This document shows, piece after piece, positions 39,803-53,234 of a DNA stretch of 64,000 nucleotides; the first letter of the stretch is position 1, and each line of letters begins with the position of its first letter. Source of the DNA: Pseudaquidulcibacter saccharophilus (GTDB lineage: Bacteria > Pseudomonadota > Alphaproteobacteria > Caulobacterales > Aquidulcibacteraceae); contig NZ_JAHWUS010000001.1 of the NCBI RefSeq assembly GCF_019455445.1, positions 1,135,856 through 1,199,855 of the forward strand, read 5' to 3'. Both the position numbers and the translations under genes were made by a program. The notes below the pieces were generated by a model that saw only the letters and a list, made by a program, of their open reading frames with translations, was not told the origin of the DNA and ran no database searches.

Positions 39803-42441
39803 TGCCCCCGACCCAAGCGTTCAAGCAATAACGGCAGATGAACCTGATCATTCTTATATTGCCCCGTAAGGGCATAAAGATAGATATTTATACCGACCCG
39901 AAACGCGATTTCTTTTTGCAATTCTGGTCCATTAATTACCGCGATTGGTGATGGATTTGCACCACTTGCCCAAACATAGGCAAAGTCACCATCGGTAATT
40001 ATTATTGGTGATACCCCATCATTGGCGGTTAAATCAGTTGCAGTGCGCGATTCTACCCAAATATTGGCATTGCCAAAACGGGCGGGGTAAAAACGTAACA
40101 GGTAAAAAGTTTTATTTAAAACATGTTCGGCAGGCACTTTTTCAAGCGGTGGGATTTTCAAACCGCCCAAGGCAATTTGCGTTATATTTTGCGCTGTCTT
40201 TGTATCACGTCCACCGCCGCGTGTATCAATGAAAAGCATGCCACCATTTTCCATGAAAATATTCAATTTTTGCTTGGCAATTGGCGAAAGTGGTTGTGGC
40301 TTGTCAGGTAAAAGCCAGTATAAAACCGGATAAAGCGCCAAATCATCCTTTTCGGGGTCAATTGCTTTTACGCCCGCCGGCTCAACATTGGTGCGACGGG
40401 TGAGGGCGGCTCTTAAACCCTCTAAACCTGCCTTGGCTTTTTGATTGGTTGCCGCATCAGGGGTGTTTATATAGCCCATAACCATGTCATCGGTTTTTGT
40501 TGCTTGTGCGTTGGCATCATGCGGCGCAAATGGCGCGCAAAATGCGAATATTATGATTGCAACAATCTTGCCAATGCTTCTATTGCGTCCAATCAAGAAA
40601 CTTAGGAGCATTTCAACAAGCAAAAGCAATATCCCACCCAATAGCAATAAGGGTTTAATAAGTGCTTGTTTGGCATCTTTTTCAATAATTGGTGCAAAGC
40701 TATTATCAAATCTATATGGCTTTAAAATAAAGTCATCACCAATCATATTGAGGATAAGAGTAGAGCCACCCCCAGAATAAATACCCGGTGGGTGGTTAAT
40801 ATCAGCTTTGATATTTTGCCACTCATCAGGCAGGATTGATTTTTGCCCCATTGGGTTTTGATTGATTTTACCATCACCATCAATTGTTGCGATTGGCTGC
40901 ATGGCTTGGGTTGGTGGAAGGCTGGTTGCAGGAAGCCCAATATTTTGTGCGCGCAATAAAACCCGTTCCAATATTTCATAAAGATGCTTGGTTAGGCCAA
41001 GATTTGACCAGCCGCCCATTAAACCAGTATGCACCAAAACCACATAGCCATTGCCAAGTTTTTTCGCGCTTACTAATGGGCTTTTATCTTTCATTTGCGC
41101 CCAGATTTCTGGCTGCTCGCCGCCCATTTCAAATACTGCAAGGCGATTTATTTGCACATCATCACCGAGTTCAAGCCCATAAAACGGGCTGTTGGTATCA
41201 AATGTGCCAACGCCTTTATCATTCCATGTAAAATTGCCAGATAATATTTTGGCCTCGGGACGAATATTTTGCGGCAAAAGGCGGTTTTCACTACTATTCA
41301 ACAATAATGGACCGGAAAAGCGAATAATCATGCCGCCGCCACGGACATATTTTTGCAATTCTTCAAATTCATTATCAGTGAATTTACCACGATCGGCAAA
41401 AACAATTGCCGAAGGGTTTTTGGATATTATCTTGTCCAAATTGTCGGAAAATACTTCACCTTTTATATTTGCGGCGGTTTCAATATAGGTCTCATCGGCC
41501 AAAAGCGGGCTATCGAATGAATGTTTCTCAAAACCAATTAAAGGGCGACTATTGAAAATATTTATTATCCTTGTTGCACCCGCATTTTCTTGGCCCCGAA
41601 TGCGTGCAAAATAAATTTCCCTCCGCATAAAAGAAGGCACTTGAATAATTGAATTTGCGCCAACATTTTGGGTGGTGATGATTTTTCCGTCCCTATCGTA
41701 AAAATCCAATATTGCTTTTGGTGTGCCACCAACGCCAGAAAGGCTTATATTATAGCCATTATCATCTTCTTTAATGTCTTTGATAATCAATAAATCACGC
41801 GCGGGCGGGATAAGGGTGATTTGACCATTGGCAATTGATTTCAGGCGGTTGATGAATTCCTCTTGCCCTTCATGATAGGAATTATCGCACAGGCAAATCA
41901 CATTCGCCTTACCGCTAAAACGCATAAGTGCCTGATTAACGCCTTTATAGTCATTAAAAACAGAAATTGGGGTTATGTTATCAAGCTCTGTCAAAAGGGA
42001 GATATCGCTTTTTACCGAAAAATCCTGCGCCAAGCCTAAAGAAGTTTTTATGAGTGTGAATTGCGATGATGCACCGGTTTTTGCGGCCTGTGACTTGATG
42101 AAATTGGATAATTTTTGTTTGGCATTATTAAAATCATTGGCATTGCTAAACCCATCTTCGACAATGATTAAATAGTTTTGTGTCTGAATATTACTCGTTT
42201 TTTGCGAGCTGAAATACGGTGATGCCAACCCCAAAACCAAAAGCAATATACCCAATGCCCGCAATAGCTTTAGCCAGATTGGCGCATCATTTACCACGCT
42301 TTTTTGTGCATTTAACCCGCGCAAAAAATCAAAAGCTGGCAAGGTTTGCGGTTTTGGGTTTGGGGGGATTATTTTTGAAATTATAAAAATTATGGGCAGT
42401 GAAACCAATGCCAATAATGCAAATGGGTAAAGTAAATTCAT
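39799..42441 (-). CDS. BatA/DUF4159 domain membrane protein
   Basis: The 880-residue protein starts with a BatA-type anchor (LLYPFALLALVSLPIIFIISKIIPP), followed by a VWA-like region, amidotransferase-like segments (YVRGGGMIIRFSGPLLLN), and further helices around residues 600-650. It ends with a C-terminal DUF4159 domain (LALYPVLYWLLPDK...FMENGGMLFIDTRGGG...RVGINIYLYALTGQYKNDQVHLP). It probably forms an inner-membrane complex with the DUF58 and MoxR products. BatA-type proteins were first linked to aerotolerance, and the function here is not known. It overlaps both neighbours by 4 bp. Confidence 0.9.
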   Translation of the reverse strand: MNLLYPFALLALVSLPIIFIISKIIPPNPKPQTLPAFDFLRGLNAQKSVVNDAPIWLKLLRALGILLLVLGLASPYFSSQKTSNIQTQNYLIIVEDGFSNANDFNNAKQKLSNFIKSQAAKTGASSQFTLIKTSLGLAQDFSVKSDISLLTELDNITPISVFNDYKGVNQALMRFSGKANVICLCDNSYHEGQEEFINRLKSIANGQITLIPPARDLLIIKDIKEDDNGYNISLSGVGGTPKAILDFYDRDGKIITTQNVGANSIIQVPSFMRREIYFARIRGQENAGATRIINIFNSRPLIGFEKHSFDSPLLADETYIETAANIKGEVFSDNLDKIISKNPSAIVFADRGKFTDNEFEELQKYVRGGGMIIRFSGPLLLNSSENRLLPQNIRPEAKILSGNFTWNDKGVGTFDTNSPFYGLELGDDVQINRLAVFEMGGEQPEIWAQMKDKSPLVSAKKLGNGYVVLVHTGLMGGWSNLGLTKHLYEILERVLLRAQNIGLPATSLPPTQAMQPIATIDGDGKINQNPMGQKSILPDEWQNIKADINHPPGIYSGGGSTLILNMIGDDFILKPYRFDNSFAPIIEKDAKQALIKPLLLLGGILLLLVEMLLSFLIGRNRSIGKIVAIIIFAFCAPFAPHDANAQATKTDDMVMGYINTPDAATNQKAKAGLEGLRAALTRRTNVEPAGVKAIDPEKDDLALYPVLYWLLPDKPQPLSPIAKQKLNIFMENGGMLFIDTRGGGRDTKTAQNITQIALGGLKIPPLEKVPAEHVLNKTFYLLRFYPARFGNANIWVESRTATDLTANDGVSPIIITDGDFAYVWASGANPSPIAVINGPELQKEIAFRVGINIYLYALTGQYKNDQVHLPLLLERLGRGH

Positions 42442-43295
42442 AGCTTTACCTCATCAAGCAAGAGCGCATTTTGCCAGATTGGCATAATTTGGTTTAAAAT
42501 ATCTTTTCCACAATAAATGTTATTAATCAGGACATTGTTATTCTTTGCCAATTCATCAAGTTGTGCAAAATGCCTTTGATAATTGGCAATATATTGGTTG
42601 CGAATTTCATCGCAGTTTTCGATGAGGATTTTTTCATCACTATCAATATTTTGAAATTCAATGCGGCCTTTGAAGTTAAAATTCGCCTCATTCTCATCCT
42701 TTATGATGCCAAGGATGATTTTATTTCCGGACGAATTTGCCCGTTTAAAAGCGGCTTCGAAAAGCGACAAATCACAAAGCCCATCGTGAAAAATAAGAGA
42801 AACACCTTGGTTGAATTCTTGCGGTAATTCACCAATTATGGCCCCAAGGCTTTGGGCGATTGTGTTTTTGGATTTTGTGGTTTTTTGTTGCCCCGCCACC
42901 AATACGCTTTCGCCAATATCAATCATCGCAAAGCCAAGTGCAAGTGCGATAATATTGGCAATATTACGCTTGTTGGGGCTTTCGGGCGAAAATTGCCAAT
43001 TTATACGCGGATTTTGTAAAGCAAAAATTTGAAAACGTCTTGGGCTTTGTTGTTCTTTTTGTTTTACAAATGCCTTGTCCGATTTTGCCGATTGCCGCCA
43101 ATCAATATTGGCAACACTTTCACCATTGGAATAGGGACGGAATTGGAAAAATTCATCCGAAGATCCCGCCTGTTTTTTGGCATGAAAACCAATAAGTTGT
43201 GATGCAATATTTTGTGCAGGTTTGACCAATATTGGGATTTCGCCCGCAATCGTGTCGGCAATAATATTCGCCTGATTATAAAGGCTTTCCTGCAA
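42438..43295 (-). CDS. DUF58 domain protein
   Basis: The 285-residue protein has the DUF58 core FRPYSNGESVANIDWRQSAKSDKAFVKQKEQQ, with the conserved Asp-Trp-Arg (DWR). A VWA-like Rossmann half follows. Proteins of this family sit between MoxR ATPases and VWA proteins and are believed to be their substrates or partners. It is in the middle of the four-gene operon, with an 11-bp gap after moxR and a 4-bp overlap with the DUF4159 gene. Confidence 0.92.
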   Translation of the reverse strand: MQESLYNQANIIADTIAGEIPILVKPAQNIASQLIGFHAKKQAGSSDEFFQFRPYSNGESVANIDWRQSAKSDKAFVKQKEQQSPRRFQIFALQNPRINWQFSPESPNKRNIANIIALALGFAMIDIGESVLVAGQQKTTKSKNTIAQSLGAIIGELPQEFNQGVSLIFHDGLCDLSLFEAAFKRANSSGNKIILGIIKDENEANFNFKGRIEFQNIDSDEKILIENCDEIRNQYIANYQRHFAQLDELAKNNNVLINNIYCGKDILNQIMPIWQNALLLDEVKL

Positions 43296-43306
43296 AACCT
43301 TGCCCC

Positions 43307-44311
43307 CTAATCGTCAAATACCATATCAATTAGTTCGGATTTGCTTGCCCCCGATGAACGTCCATTCCAATTAAGTGACATACGGTGATTAAGTGCGGAT
43401 TTGGCAACAAAATTCACGTCTTCTAAGGTTGGCGCAAGATGACCACGCAATAAAGCATGCGATTTGGCGGCAAGAATAATTGCCTGACCGGCACGCGGCG
43501 ATGGACCCCATTCAAGGCTTGTTTTAACTTTTTCAAATTTTGTGGTTTGTGGGCGCAAATTGCGTACAATGTTTAAAACCTTGTCGATAATCTTCTCGCT
43601 TGTTGGCATGGAACGAACCAATGCCTGAAGCGCCAATAATTCATCGCTATCCAATGGGTTGAAAGCCTTGTCAGATTGTGTGCCAGTGGTGTTGATTAAA
43701 ACCTGCTTTTCGGCTTCTTCATCGGGATAGGGAACATTGATTTCAAGCAAAAACCTATCAAGTTGCGCTTCGGGCAATGGGTATGCTCCCTCATGCTCGA
43801 TGGGGTTTTGGGTGGCAAGAACGTGGAATGGTTTTGGCAAATCATGGTTTATGCCATTGATTGCGACTTTTCTTTCCTGCATTGCCTGTAACAATGCCGC
43901 CTGAGTTTTGGGTGATGCGCGGTTAATTTCGTCGGCCATTAAAATTTGGGTGAAGATTGGGCCGTTAATAAAGCGGAAATTGCGCCCGCCTTTATCATCG
44001 GTTTCCAAAACTTCGGATCCCAAAATATCGCTTGGCATCAAATCGGGGGTGAATTGCACACGGTTAAAGCCAAGGCCGCATGATTTGGCAATGGTTTCCA
44101 CAAGCAATGTCTTGGCAAGGCCGGGCATACCCACCAAAAGCGCATGAGAACCACCCAAAAGCGCGCAAAGACAAAGGTCAATCACATTTTCTTGTCCAAA
44201 AATAACGCCTTGGACAGAGGTTTTAAGTTTTTCTATTGAGGCAATGGCGCTATCGACGCTTTGATTTGTTGCGGCGATGTTTTTATTTTCCAAAGCGGCA
44301 TCAATTGCCAT
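43307..44311 (-). CDS. MoxR-family AAA+ ATPase
   Basis: The 334-residue protein has Walker A GMPGLAKTLL, the MoxR segment FNRVQFTPDLMPSDILGSEV, Walker B ILMADEINRASPKTQAALLQAMQE, and sensor motifs LATQNPIEHEGAYPLPEAQLDRF. MoxR ATPases act as chaperones or metal-insertion helpers for VWA partners, here the three downstream genes. It heads the operon and is divergent from the DUF1285 gene (78 bp between starts). Confidence 0.96.
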   Translation of the reverse strand: MAIDAALENKNIAATNQSVDSAIASIEKLKTSVQGVIFGQENVIDLCLCALLGGSHALLVGMPGLAKTLLVETIAKSCGLGFNRVQFTPDLMPSDILGSEVLETDDKGGRNFRFINGPIFTQILMADEINRASPKTQAALLQAMQERKVAINGINHDLPKPFHVLATQNPIEHEGAYPLPEAQLDRFLLEINVPYPDEEAEKQVLINTTGTQSDKAFNPLDSDELLALQALVRSMPTSEKIIDKVLNIVRNLRPQTTKFEKVKTSLEWGPSPRAGQAIILAAKSHALLRGHLAPTLEDVNFVAKSALNHRMSLNWNGRSSGASKSELIDMVFDD

Positions 44312-44389
44312 TTTTCACCTTTAATATTAAGAGACTTATGTATATTGCTATCAATAAGCTGAATTTTTTGCAATTACAATGTTTGGAAC

Positions 44390-44941
44390 ATGAATAATCA
44401 TCTGTCACATATCTTAAAAGAAATTGCCGATAATTATGGCTTTGATAATGGGCAAAAACCACTGCCACCTGTTCATTTATGGCATCCCGAACATTGTGGT
44501 GATATTGGCATGGAAATCCGCAAAGATGGTTCATGGTGGCATGATGGCGTGCGAATAAGCCGTGAGAAATTGGTTTTCTTATTCTCACGCATTTTGCGAA
44601 AAGATGATGATGGTAATACCTATCTTGTTACCCCACATGAAAAAGTTATCGTTCGCCTAGAAGATGCGCATTTCATTATAATTCGCGCTGATAAAGTGGA
44701 TGAAAAAATCATCTTTACGACGAATCTTGGTGAGATGTTTGAACTTGATAAAGAGCATCCGCTTTGGGTGGAATTTAACCCCGAAACCAATGAACCACGA
44801 CCATATGTTATGGTGCGAAATGGGCTTTTTGCGCTTATAAACCGAAGTGTGTTTTACGAACTTGTTGATTGGGCGGAGAGTGAGGGGGATAAATTATTCA
44901 TCACCTCAAACGGGCAGAAATTTGAATTGGGTAATTTTTAA
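44390..44941 (+). CDS. DUF1285 family protein
   Basis: The 183-residue protein has the DUF1285 pattern: PPVHLWHPEHCGDIGMEIRKDGSWWHDG, then EKLVFLFSRILRKDDDGNTYLVTP and FALINRSVFYELVDWA. The fold is known structurally from a relative, but the role is not. It precedes nudL and cca in a conserved alphaproteobacterial operon. Its stop and the next start share one base (TAATG). Confidence 0.94.
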   Translation: MNNHLSHILKEIADNYGFDNGQKPLPPVHLWHPEHCGDIGMEIRKDGSWWHDGVRISREKLVFLFSRILRKDDDGNTYLVTPHEKVIVRLEDAHFIIIRADKVDEKIIFTTNLGEMFELDKEHPLWVEFNPETNEPRPYVMVRNGLFALINRSVFYELVDWAESEGDKLFITSNGQKFELGNF

Positions 44942-45561
44942 TGCGGCTAGAGGAATGGAAAAATCTATTACAAGCCAATCTTTTGCAGGATTTTACCCCT
45001 GATACGCAAAAGAACACCAAATTTGATATGCCAATCTATGTTGATTTCAAACATGATGAATTGAAGCCTGCGGCTGTGCTTATCCCATTGGTTTGGCGGC
45101 GTGGGGATTTGAATGCAATTTTGACCATGCGCACTGCACATCTTACCAATCATGCGGGGCAGATTGCTTTCCCTGGTGGGCGCATGGATAAAGAAGACAT
45201 TGATTTGAAACATACGGCACTACGTGAAGCCGATGAGGAAATCGGCCTAAAAGGTGAATATGTAAAAATCTTGGGTTCCGGTGATACATATCAAACCAAT
45301 ACGGGATTTTTGGTAAGGCCGGTTTTGGGTTTGGTTGCACCCGAAGTAAGTTTGCAAAAAAACGACTTTGAAGTTGAGGAGATTTTTGAAATCCCATTCT
45401 CCTTCCTTTTGGATAAAAACAACCATCGTGAAGAATTTTTTGAACGCGGAGGCATGCGCCGCAGCTATTTCGTGATTGAATATGGTAGGCATTATGTTTG
45501 GGGCGTTACTGCGGCAATAATAAGGATGTTGGGCGCAAGAATTTTGGGGGAAATAAAATGA
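44941..45561 (+). CDS. nudL: NUDIX hydrolase, CoA pyrophosphatase-like
   Basis: The 206-residue protein has the Nudix box GGRMDKEDIDLKHTALREADEEIGL with its metal-binding READEE. The CoA-specific upstream motif is LTNHAGQIAFPGG. NudL-type enzymes split CoA into 3',5'-ADP and 4'-phosphopantetheine, probably to recycle oxidised CoA. It is the middle gene of the operon, sharing one base with DUF1285 and overlapping cca by 4 bp. Confidence 0.92.
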   Translation: MRLEEWKNLLQANLLQDFTPDTQKNTKFDMPIYVDFKHDELKPAAVLIPLVWRRGDLNAILTMRTAHLTNHAGQIAFPGGRMDKEDIDLKHTALREADEEIGLKGEYVKILGSGDTYQTNTGFLVRPVLGLVAPEVSLQKNDFEVEEIFEIPFSFLLDKNNHREEFFERGGMRRSYFVIEYGRHYVWGVTAAIIRMLGARILGEIK

Positions 45562-46733
45562 AAATCCCACCAGACGCCAATTTTTTGCATGATGAAAATG
45601 CACAAAAATTAATGCGAATTTTGAATGACCATGAGCAAGATTCAACGCGCTTTGTCGGCGGGTGTGTCCGTGATGCAATATTGGGGCGTAAAATAAAAGA
45701 TATTGATATTGCAACCAAAATTCGCCCTGAAACGGTTGCAAAACTGCTTGATGAAAAAAAAATCCGCTTTGTACCAACTGGGCTTGAACATGGCACAATA
45801 AGTGCGATTTTGGGTGGGCGCGCTTTTGAAATTACCACATTGCGTAAAGATGTTGCCACCGATGGGCGGCGGGCGGTGGTTGAATTTACAAATAACTTTG
45901 TAGAAGACGCAATGCGCCGCGATTTTACTATAAATGCGCTATATTGCGATGAATGCGGCAATGTCTATGATCCATTGGGGCAGGGCGTGGATGACATTAA
46001 TTCACATCTATTGAAATTTGCTGGCATTGCCCACGAAAGAATTGCTGAAGACTATTTGCGGATTTTACGATTTTTCAGATTCTATGCGCAATTGGGTAAT
46101 TTCACGATTGATTTGGATGGTTTAAATGCCTGTCAGGATTTGTGCGCAGGTATCAAAAGTCTTTCGCGTGAACGGGTTTGGATGGAATTAAAGAAGATAT
46201 TGGGCGCACCATTACCACATCCAACATTGAATTTGATGGATGAATACCATTGTTTGCAGACGGTATTGCCATTTGAATATCAATTGGAAAATTTAATAAG
46301 ACTTGCTGAAATTGAAGAGGGTGCAGATTTCACACTTCGTTTGATTGCGATATTGCCCAAAAGTATCCGCATTATTGATGAACTTGCCGAAAATCTGCGT
46401 TTTTCTAATGCCGAAAAAAAGCGCTTTTCTGAATGGGCAAAGTTTGATGAAACAATCAATGCCCAAAATATTCACGCCAATATTTATTATCATTGCAATC
46501 AGGCGATTTATGATAACCTCATCAGTCAATATCTCATGGGCGATGGGGCAATAAATGATTTAATTAATATTGCAAAAAACTTTAAAGCCCCAAATTTTCC
46601 AATTAATGGCAATGATTTGAAGATTGCAGGTCTTCAAGATGGTCCAGAGCTTGGCAAAAAACTAAAAGAGCTTGAGAAGAAATGGGTTAAAAGCGGCTTT
46701 GAATTAACCAAAGCCGAATTATTGGGTGCGTGA
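45558..46733 (+). CDS. cca: CCA tRNA nucleotidyltransferase
   Basis: The 391-residue class II nucleotidyltransferase has the catalytic GGCVRDAILGRKIKDIDIA (two Asp), then EITTLRKDV, the RRDFTINALY motif, and the basic ERIAEDYLRILRFFRFYAQ helix. It adds or repairs the 3' CCA of tRNAs. ATG at 45558 is used because it overlaps the nudL stop by 4 bp and starts at the conserved N-terminus. There is no HD domain, as is usual in alphaproteobacteria. It is convergent with the next gene (1 bp apart). Confidence 0.93.
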   Translation: MKIPPDANFLHDENAQKLMRILNDHEQDSTRFVGGCVRDAILGRKIKDIDIATKIRPETVAKLLDEKKIRFVPTGLEHGTISAILGGRAFEITTLRKDVATDGRRAVVEFTNNFVEDAMRRDFTINALYCDECGNVYDPLGQGVDDINSHLLKFAGIAHERIAEDYLRILRFFRFYAQLGNFTIDLDGLNACQDLCAGIKSLSRERVWMELKKILGAPLPHPTLNLMDEYHCLQTVLPFEYQLENLIRLAEIEEGADFTLRLIAILPKSIRIIDELAENLRFSNAEKKRFSEWAKFDETINAQNIHANIYYHCNQAIYDNLISQYLMGDGAINDLINIAKNFKAPNFPINGNDLKIAGLQDGPELGKKLKELEKKWVKSGFELTKAELLGA

Positions 46734-46734
46734 T

Positions 46735-47316
46735 TTATTCGCCCAATCTTGCCAATAATCCATTTTTCAGATCACCCCATTCATCATCAATAATCGCATA
46801 ATAAGCGGTATTGCGGATAATGCCGTTCGACCGTAGCATATGTTTACGGAAAACCCCCTCAAACTTTGCGCCTAATTTCAAAATTGCAGTGCGTGAATGC
46901 AGGTTATTCTCATCGGTTTTTAATTCAACGCGCATCGCCCCGCAATCAAAGGCATTCTGCAATAATGCAAGTTTTGCCGCCGGATTGATTTTTGTGCCAT
47001 GAAATTTGGGCGCATACCATGTGCCACCAATTTCACAACCCTTATGCTCCGGGTGGATTGCCATATAACAGCTTTGACCAACATATTCGCCATCAGGTGT
47101 CAAAATAGTATGGGCAATCCAATTGCCGCTTTGGTGGCGTTTAAGCACGCTTTCAAGATATGTTTTAACCGATGAAGCTTCGCCATCAATGGCATCGACA
47201 TAATGCGTCCAAATTTTGGGATTTGCACCCGCATTTGCAAGCCCATCAATATCATTGGCGTCAAAAGGGCGGATTAAAACAAATTCATTTGCAGTTTTTA
47301 CAGGTAAGAGCTTCAT
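46735..47316 (-). CDS. GNAT acetyltransferase, RimJ/RimL-type
   Basis: The 193-residue protein matches the RimJ/RimL/SpeG-like branch of GNAT: FVLIRPFDANDIDGL at the start, GEYVGQSCYMAIHPEHKGCEIGGTWYAP in the middle, and KINPAAKLALLQNAFDCGAMRVELKTDENNLHSRTAILKLGAKFEGVFRKHML as the acetyl-CoA half. RimJ-like enzymes acetylate ribosomal-protein N-termini, but many relatives act on small molecules, so the target is open. It is monocistronic and convergent with cca. Confidence 0.88.
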   Translation of the reverse strand: MKLLPVKTANEFVLIRPFDANDIDGLANAGANPKIWTHYVDAIDGEASSVKTYLESVLKRHQSGNWIAHTILTPDGEYVGQSCYMAIHPEHKGCEIGGTWYAPKFHGTKINPAAKLALLQNAFDCGAMRVELKTDENNLHSRTAILKLGAKFEGVFRKHMLRSNGIIRNTAYYAIIDDEWGDLKNGLLARLGE

Positions 47317-47412
47317 AATTCTTCATTAAAGCCTTATTCATGTTATTGAAAGGTTTGATTTGCTAAAAGGCATTGTGGACGTATGTTTCCATATGCGATT
47401 TTCGGGGTAAAA

Positions 47413-48114
47413 ATGAAAAAGTTTGAATTAAAATATTTTTCTGGTTTGATTTTAACAAGTGTCGTGCTTGGTGCTTGCGCAACCACTAGCAATTCTGTGG
47501 CGCAAACGGCGGAAACTACGCCACCTGTGGCGGCCCAAACCACAACCCCACCTGCTGAAACAGCGCCTGCTGAAACCAATGTCACCGCGCCAAGCTTGGG
47601 CGGAAAAATCAATTTTAATGCGGGGCGGGTTTCAACCGATACGGTTTTGCCGCCGGTTGATGATCCATTATTGCAAACCACGCCAACCTCACCAATTGCC
47701 GAACCGCAAGCACCACCTGCGCCAACACGCCCATTAACGCCTGATGAGATTGCCAAAGAAATCGCGCCAAATTTTGACGTTGCCAAGGATTATACTCGTT
47801 TGGTGCAATGTTACGGCACGCTTGATTTCACAGCCGCCTTTATGCAGGTTCGTGCATCAAAACCGGGTGCTGCGCCACAATTAAAAGCGCTTGCCGCGCA
47901 GCTTGACGGTCTTAAAAAAGGCATGCAGCCATTTGTTTTGGCGGCATCAACTGTAAGGTCAGAGGCAAAATTCCGCGCCGATTATAGTGCGGTATCAACC
48001 AAGGCACAAAACCAATTCTTTGCCGCCCCAAACCCTGATGCCTTTATGCAAAGCAAATTGCAAATGGCAAACGCTTGCCAAAACGATGCCCGCACTTGGG
48101 CCGGGGTGAAGTGA
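47413..48114 (+). CDS. Putative lipoprotein with Pro/Thr/Ala-rich linker
   Basis: The 233-residue protein has a lipobox (VVLGAC, Cys about 22). A long Ala/Thr/Pro-rich stretch (about residues 30-120) follows, then a small helical domain (KDYTRLVQCYGTLDFTAAFMQVRASK... to the C-terminus) that ends in CQNDARTWAGV. The linker suggests that it spans the periplasm or reaches the peptidoglycan. ATG at 47413 is used because a frame opening at 47383 would put 10 residues before the signal peptide. No homologue is recognised. Confidence 0.8.
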   Translation: MKKFELKYFSGLILTSVVLGACATTSNSVAQTAETTPPVAAQTTTPPAETAPAETNVTAPSLGGKINFNAGRVSTDTVLPPVDDPLLQTTPTSPIAEPQAPPAPTRPLTPDEIAKEIAPNFDVAKDYTRLVQCYGTLDFTAAFMQVRASKPGAAPQLKALAAQLDGLKKGMQPFVLAASTVRSEAKFRADYSAVSTKAQNQFFAAPNPDAFMQSKLQMANACQNDARTWAGVK

Positions 48115-48115
48115 T

Positions 48116-52152
<4,037 letters not shown>

Positions 52153-52214
52153 TTATGTTAATTAGCCTAATTTATTAATTTAAAAAATATTGAAACTGCC
52201 ACAAAACAGGGTTT

Positions 52215-53147
52215 TTATTTTTTATATATTCCAGGTAGTTTCAAGATTTCGGAATATAAAAAATCAATCAATGCCCGCACTCGCTTTAAATTATTTCTCT
52301 CAGGGACAATTAGCATATTAATTTCAACTGGCGAAACTTTATATTCGGGTAAGATTTGGATTAGCTTGTTTTGCTTTAATAAATCATCGATTAGCCAAAT
52401 GTGCGATATTCCTATACTGCGCCCGTTTTCAATTATTTTCCGTGCCGCTAAACCATTATCAATAGAAATATTGCCTTTTATCCCTATTTCATGAGTTTTA
52501 CCTTCGGGGTTAGTGATTTGTAATATGTTGTAATTAAGCAAATTAGACATGCTTGCAAACTGATGATTTTGAAGATCATTAATGGTTTTAGGCAGGCCAA
52601 ATTTATTAATGTATTCAGGTGACGCCACCAATAGGCGCTGGCTTTTACCAATTGGTTTTAGTTTTAGGCTACTGTCAACTATGCCACCAATTCTGATGGA
52701 GAAATCAACACCTTCTTCGATTAGATTTATTTTTTCGTCGGTAAAGTTAATGTCGATTTCAATGTCGGGATAAAATTCTTGAAATTTTAGAATCATTTCC
52801 GTTATGTGTGCGACACCAATTGCGACACTGCATGAAAACCTTATTTTGCCAGAATTTGCATGCTTTTTCAGTCCAACTTCTTCATTTGCTTGTTCCAGTA
52901 GTTTTAGGATTTGTAGGCATCTATGATAATATATCATGCCTTCATTAGTGATGGTCAGATTTCTTGTGTTACGACTTAATAATGAAACGCCAAGTGCTTT
53001 TTCAATGTCTTGCAAATGCCTGCTTATGGTTGCCTGTCCGGTTTTGAATTCACGGGCAACCGCGCTTAGATTCCCGCGCTCGACTATGCGAACATAGGTT
53101 TTCATTTTATCGATCGTAACATCTGGCGCTAGATTTAATTTATCCAT
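52215..53147 (-). CDS. LysR-family transcriptional regulator
   Basis: The 310-residue protein has the LysR helix-turn-helix (about residues 14-70: KMKTYVRIVERGNLSAVAREFKTGQATISRHLQDIEKALG), followed by the substrate-binding domain. It is divergent from a quinone reductase gene, with a LysR-type box between, so it probably controls that gene, and itself. ATG at 53147 is chosen over TTG at 53159. The pair interrupts the otherwise expected order recN-bamD, so it is likely an acquired module. The effector is unknown; quinones or electrophiles are plausible. Confidence 0.9.
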   Translation of the reverse strand: MDKLNLAPDVTIDKMKTYVRIVERGNLSAVAREFKTGQATISRHLQDIEKALGVSLLSRNTRNLTITNEGMIYYHRCLQILKLLEQANEEVGLKKHANSGKIRFSCSVAIGVAHITEMILKFQEFYPDIEIDINFTDEKINLIEEGVDFSIRIGGIVDSSLKLKPIGKSQRLLVASPEYINKFGLPKTINDLQNHQFASMSNLLNYNILQITNPEGKTHEIGIKGNISIDNGLAARKIIENGRSIGISHIWLIDDLLKQNKLIQILPEYKVSPVEINMLIVPERNNLKRVRALIDFLYSEILKLPGIYKK

Positions 53148-53158
53148 TTTATGAAACA

Positions 53159-53183
53159 ATAATATCCATTATGTTGATATTAT
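53159..53183. promoter_or_regulatory. LysR-type operator (ATC-N9-GAT) between regulator and quinone reductase
   Basis: ATAATATC-CATTATGTT-GATATTAT is a perfect 8+8 inverted repeat with the classical ATC-N9-GAT centre (T-N11-A) of LysR boxes. It lies 12 bases before the regulator start and 51 bases before the reductase start, as expected for control of both. Confidence 0.85.
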
Positions 53184-53234
53184 AAAATAATCAAACTCGC
53201 CTTAAATAGCAATCTCCAATTCAAGGAGAAGATA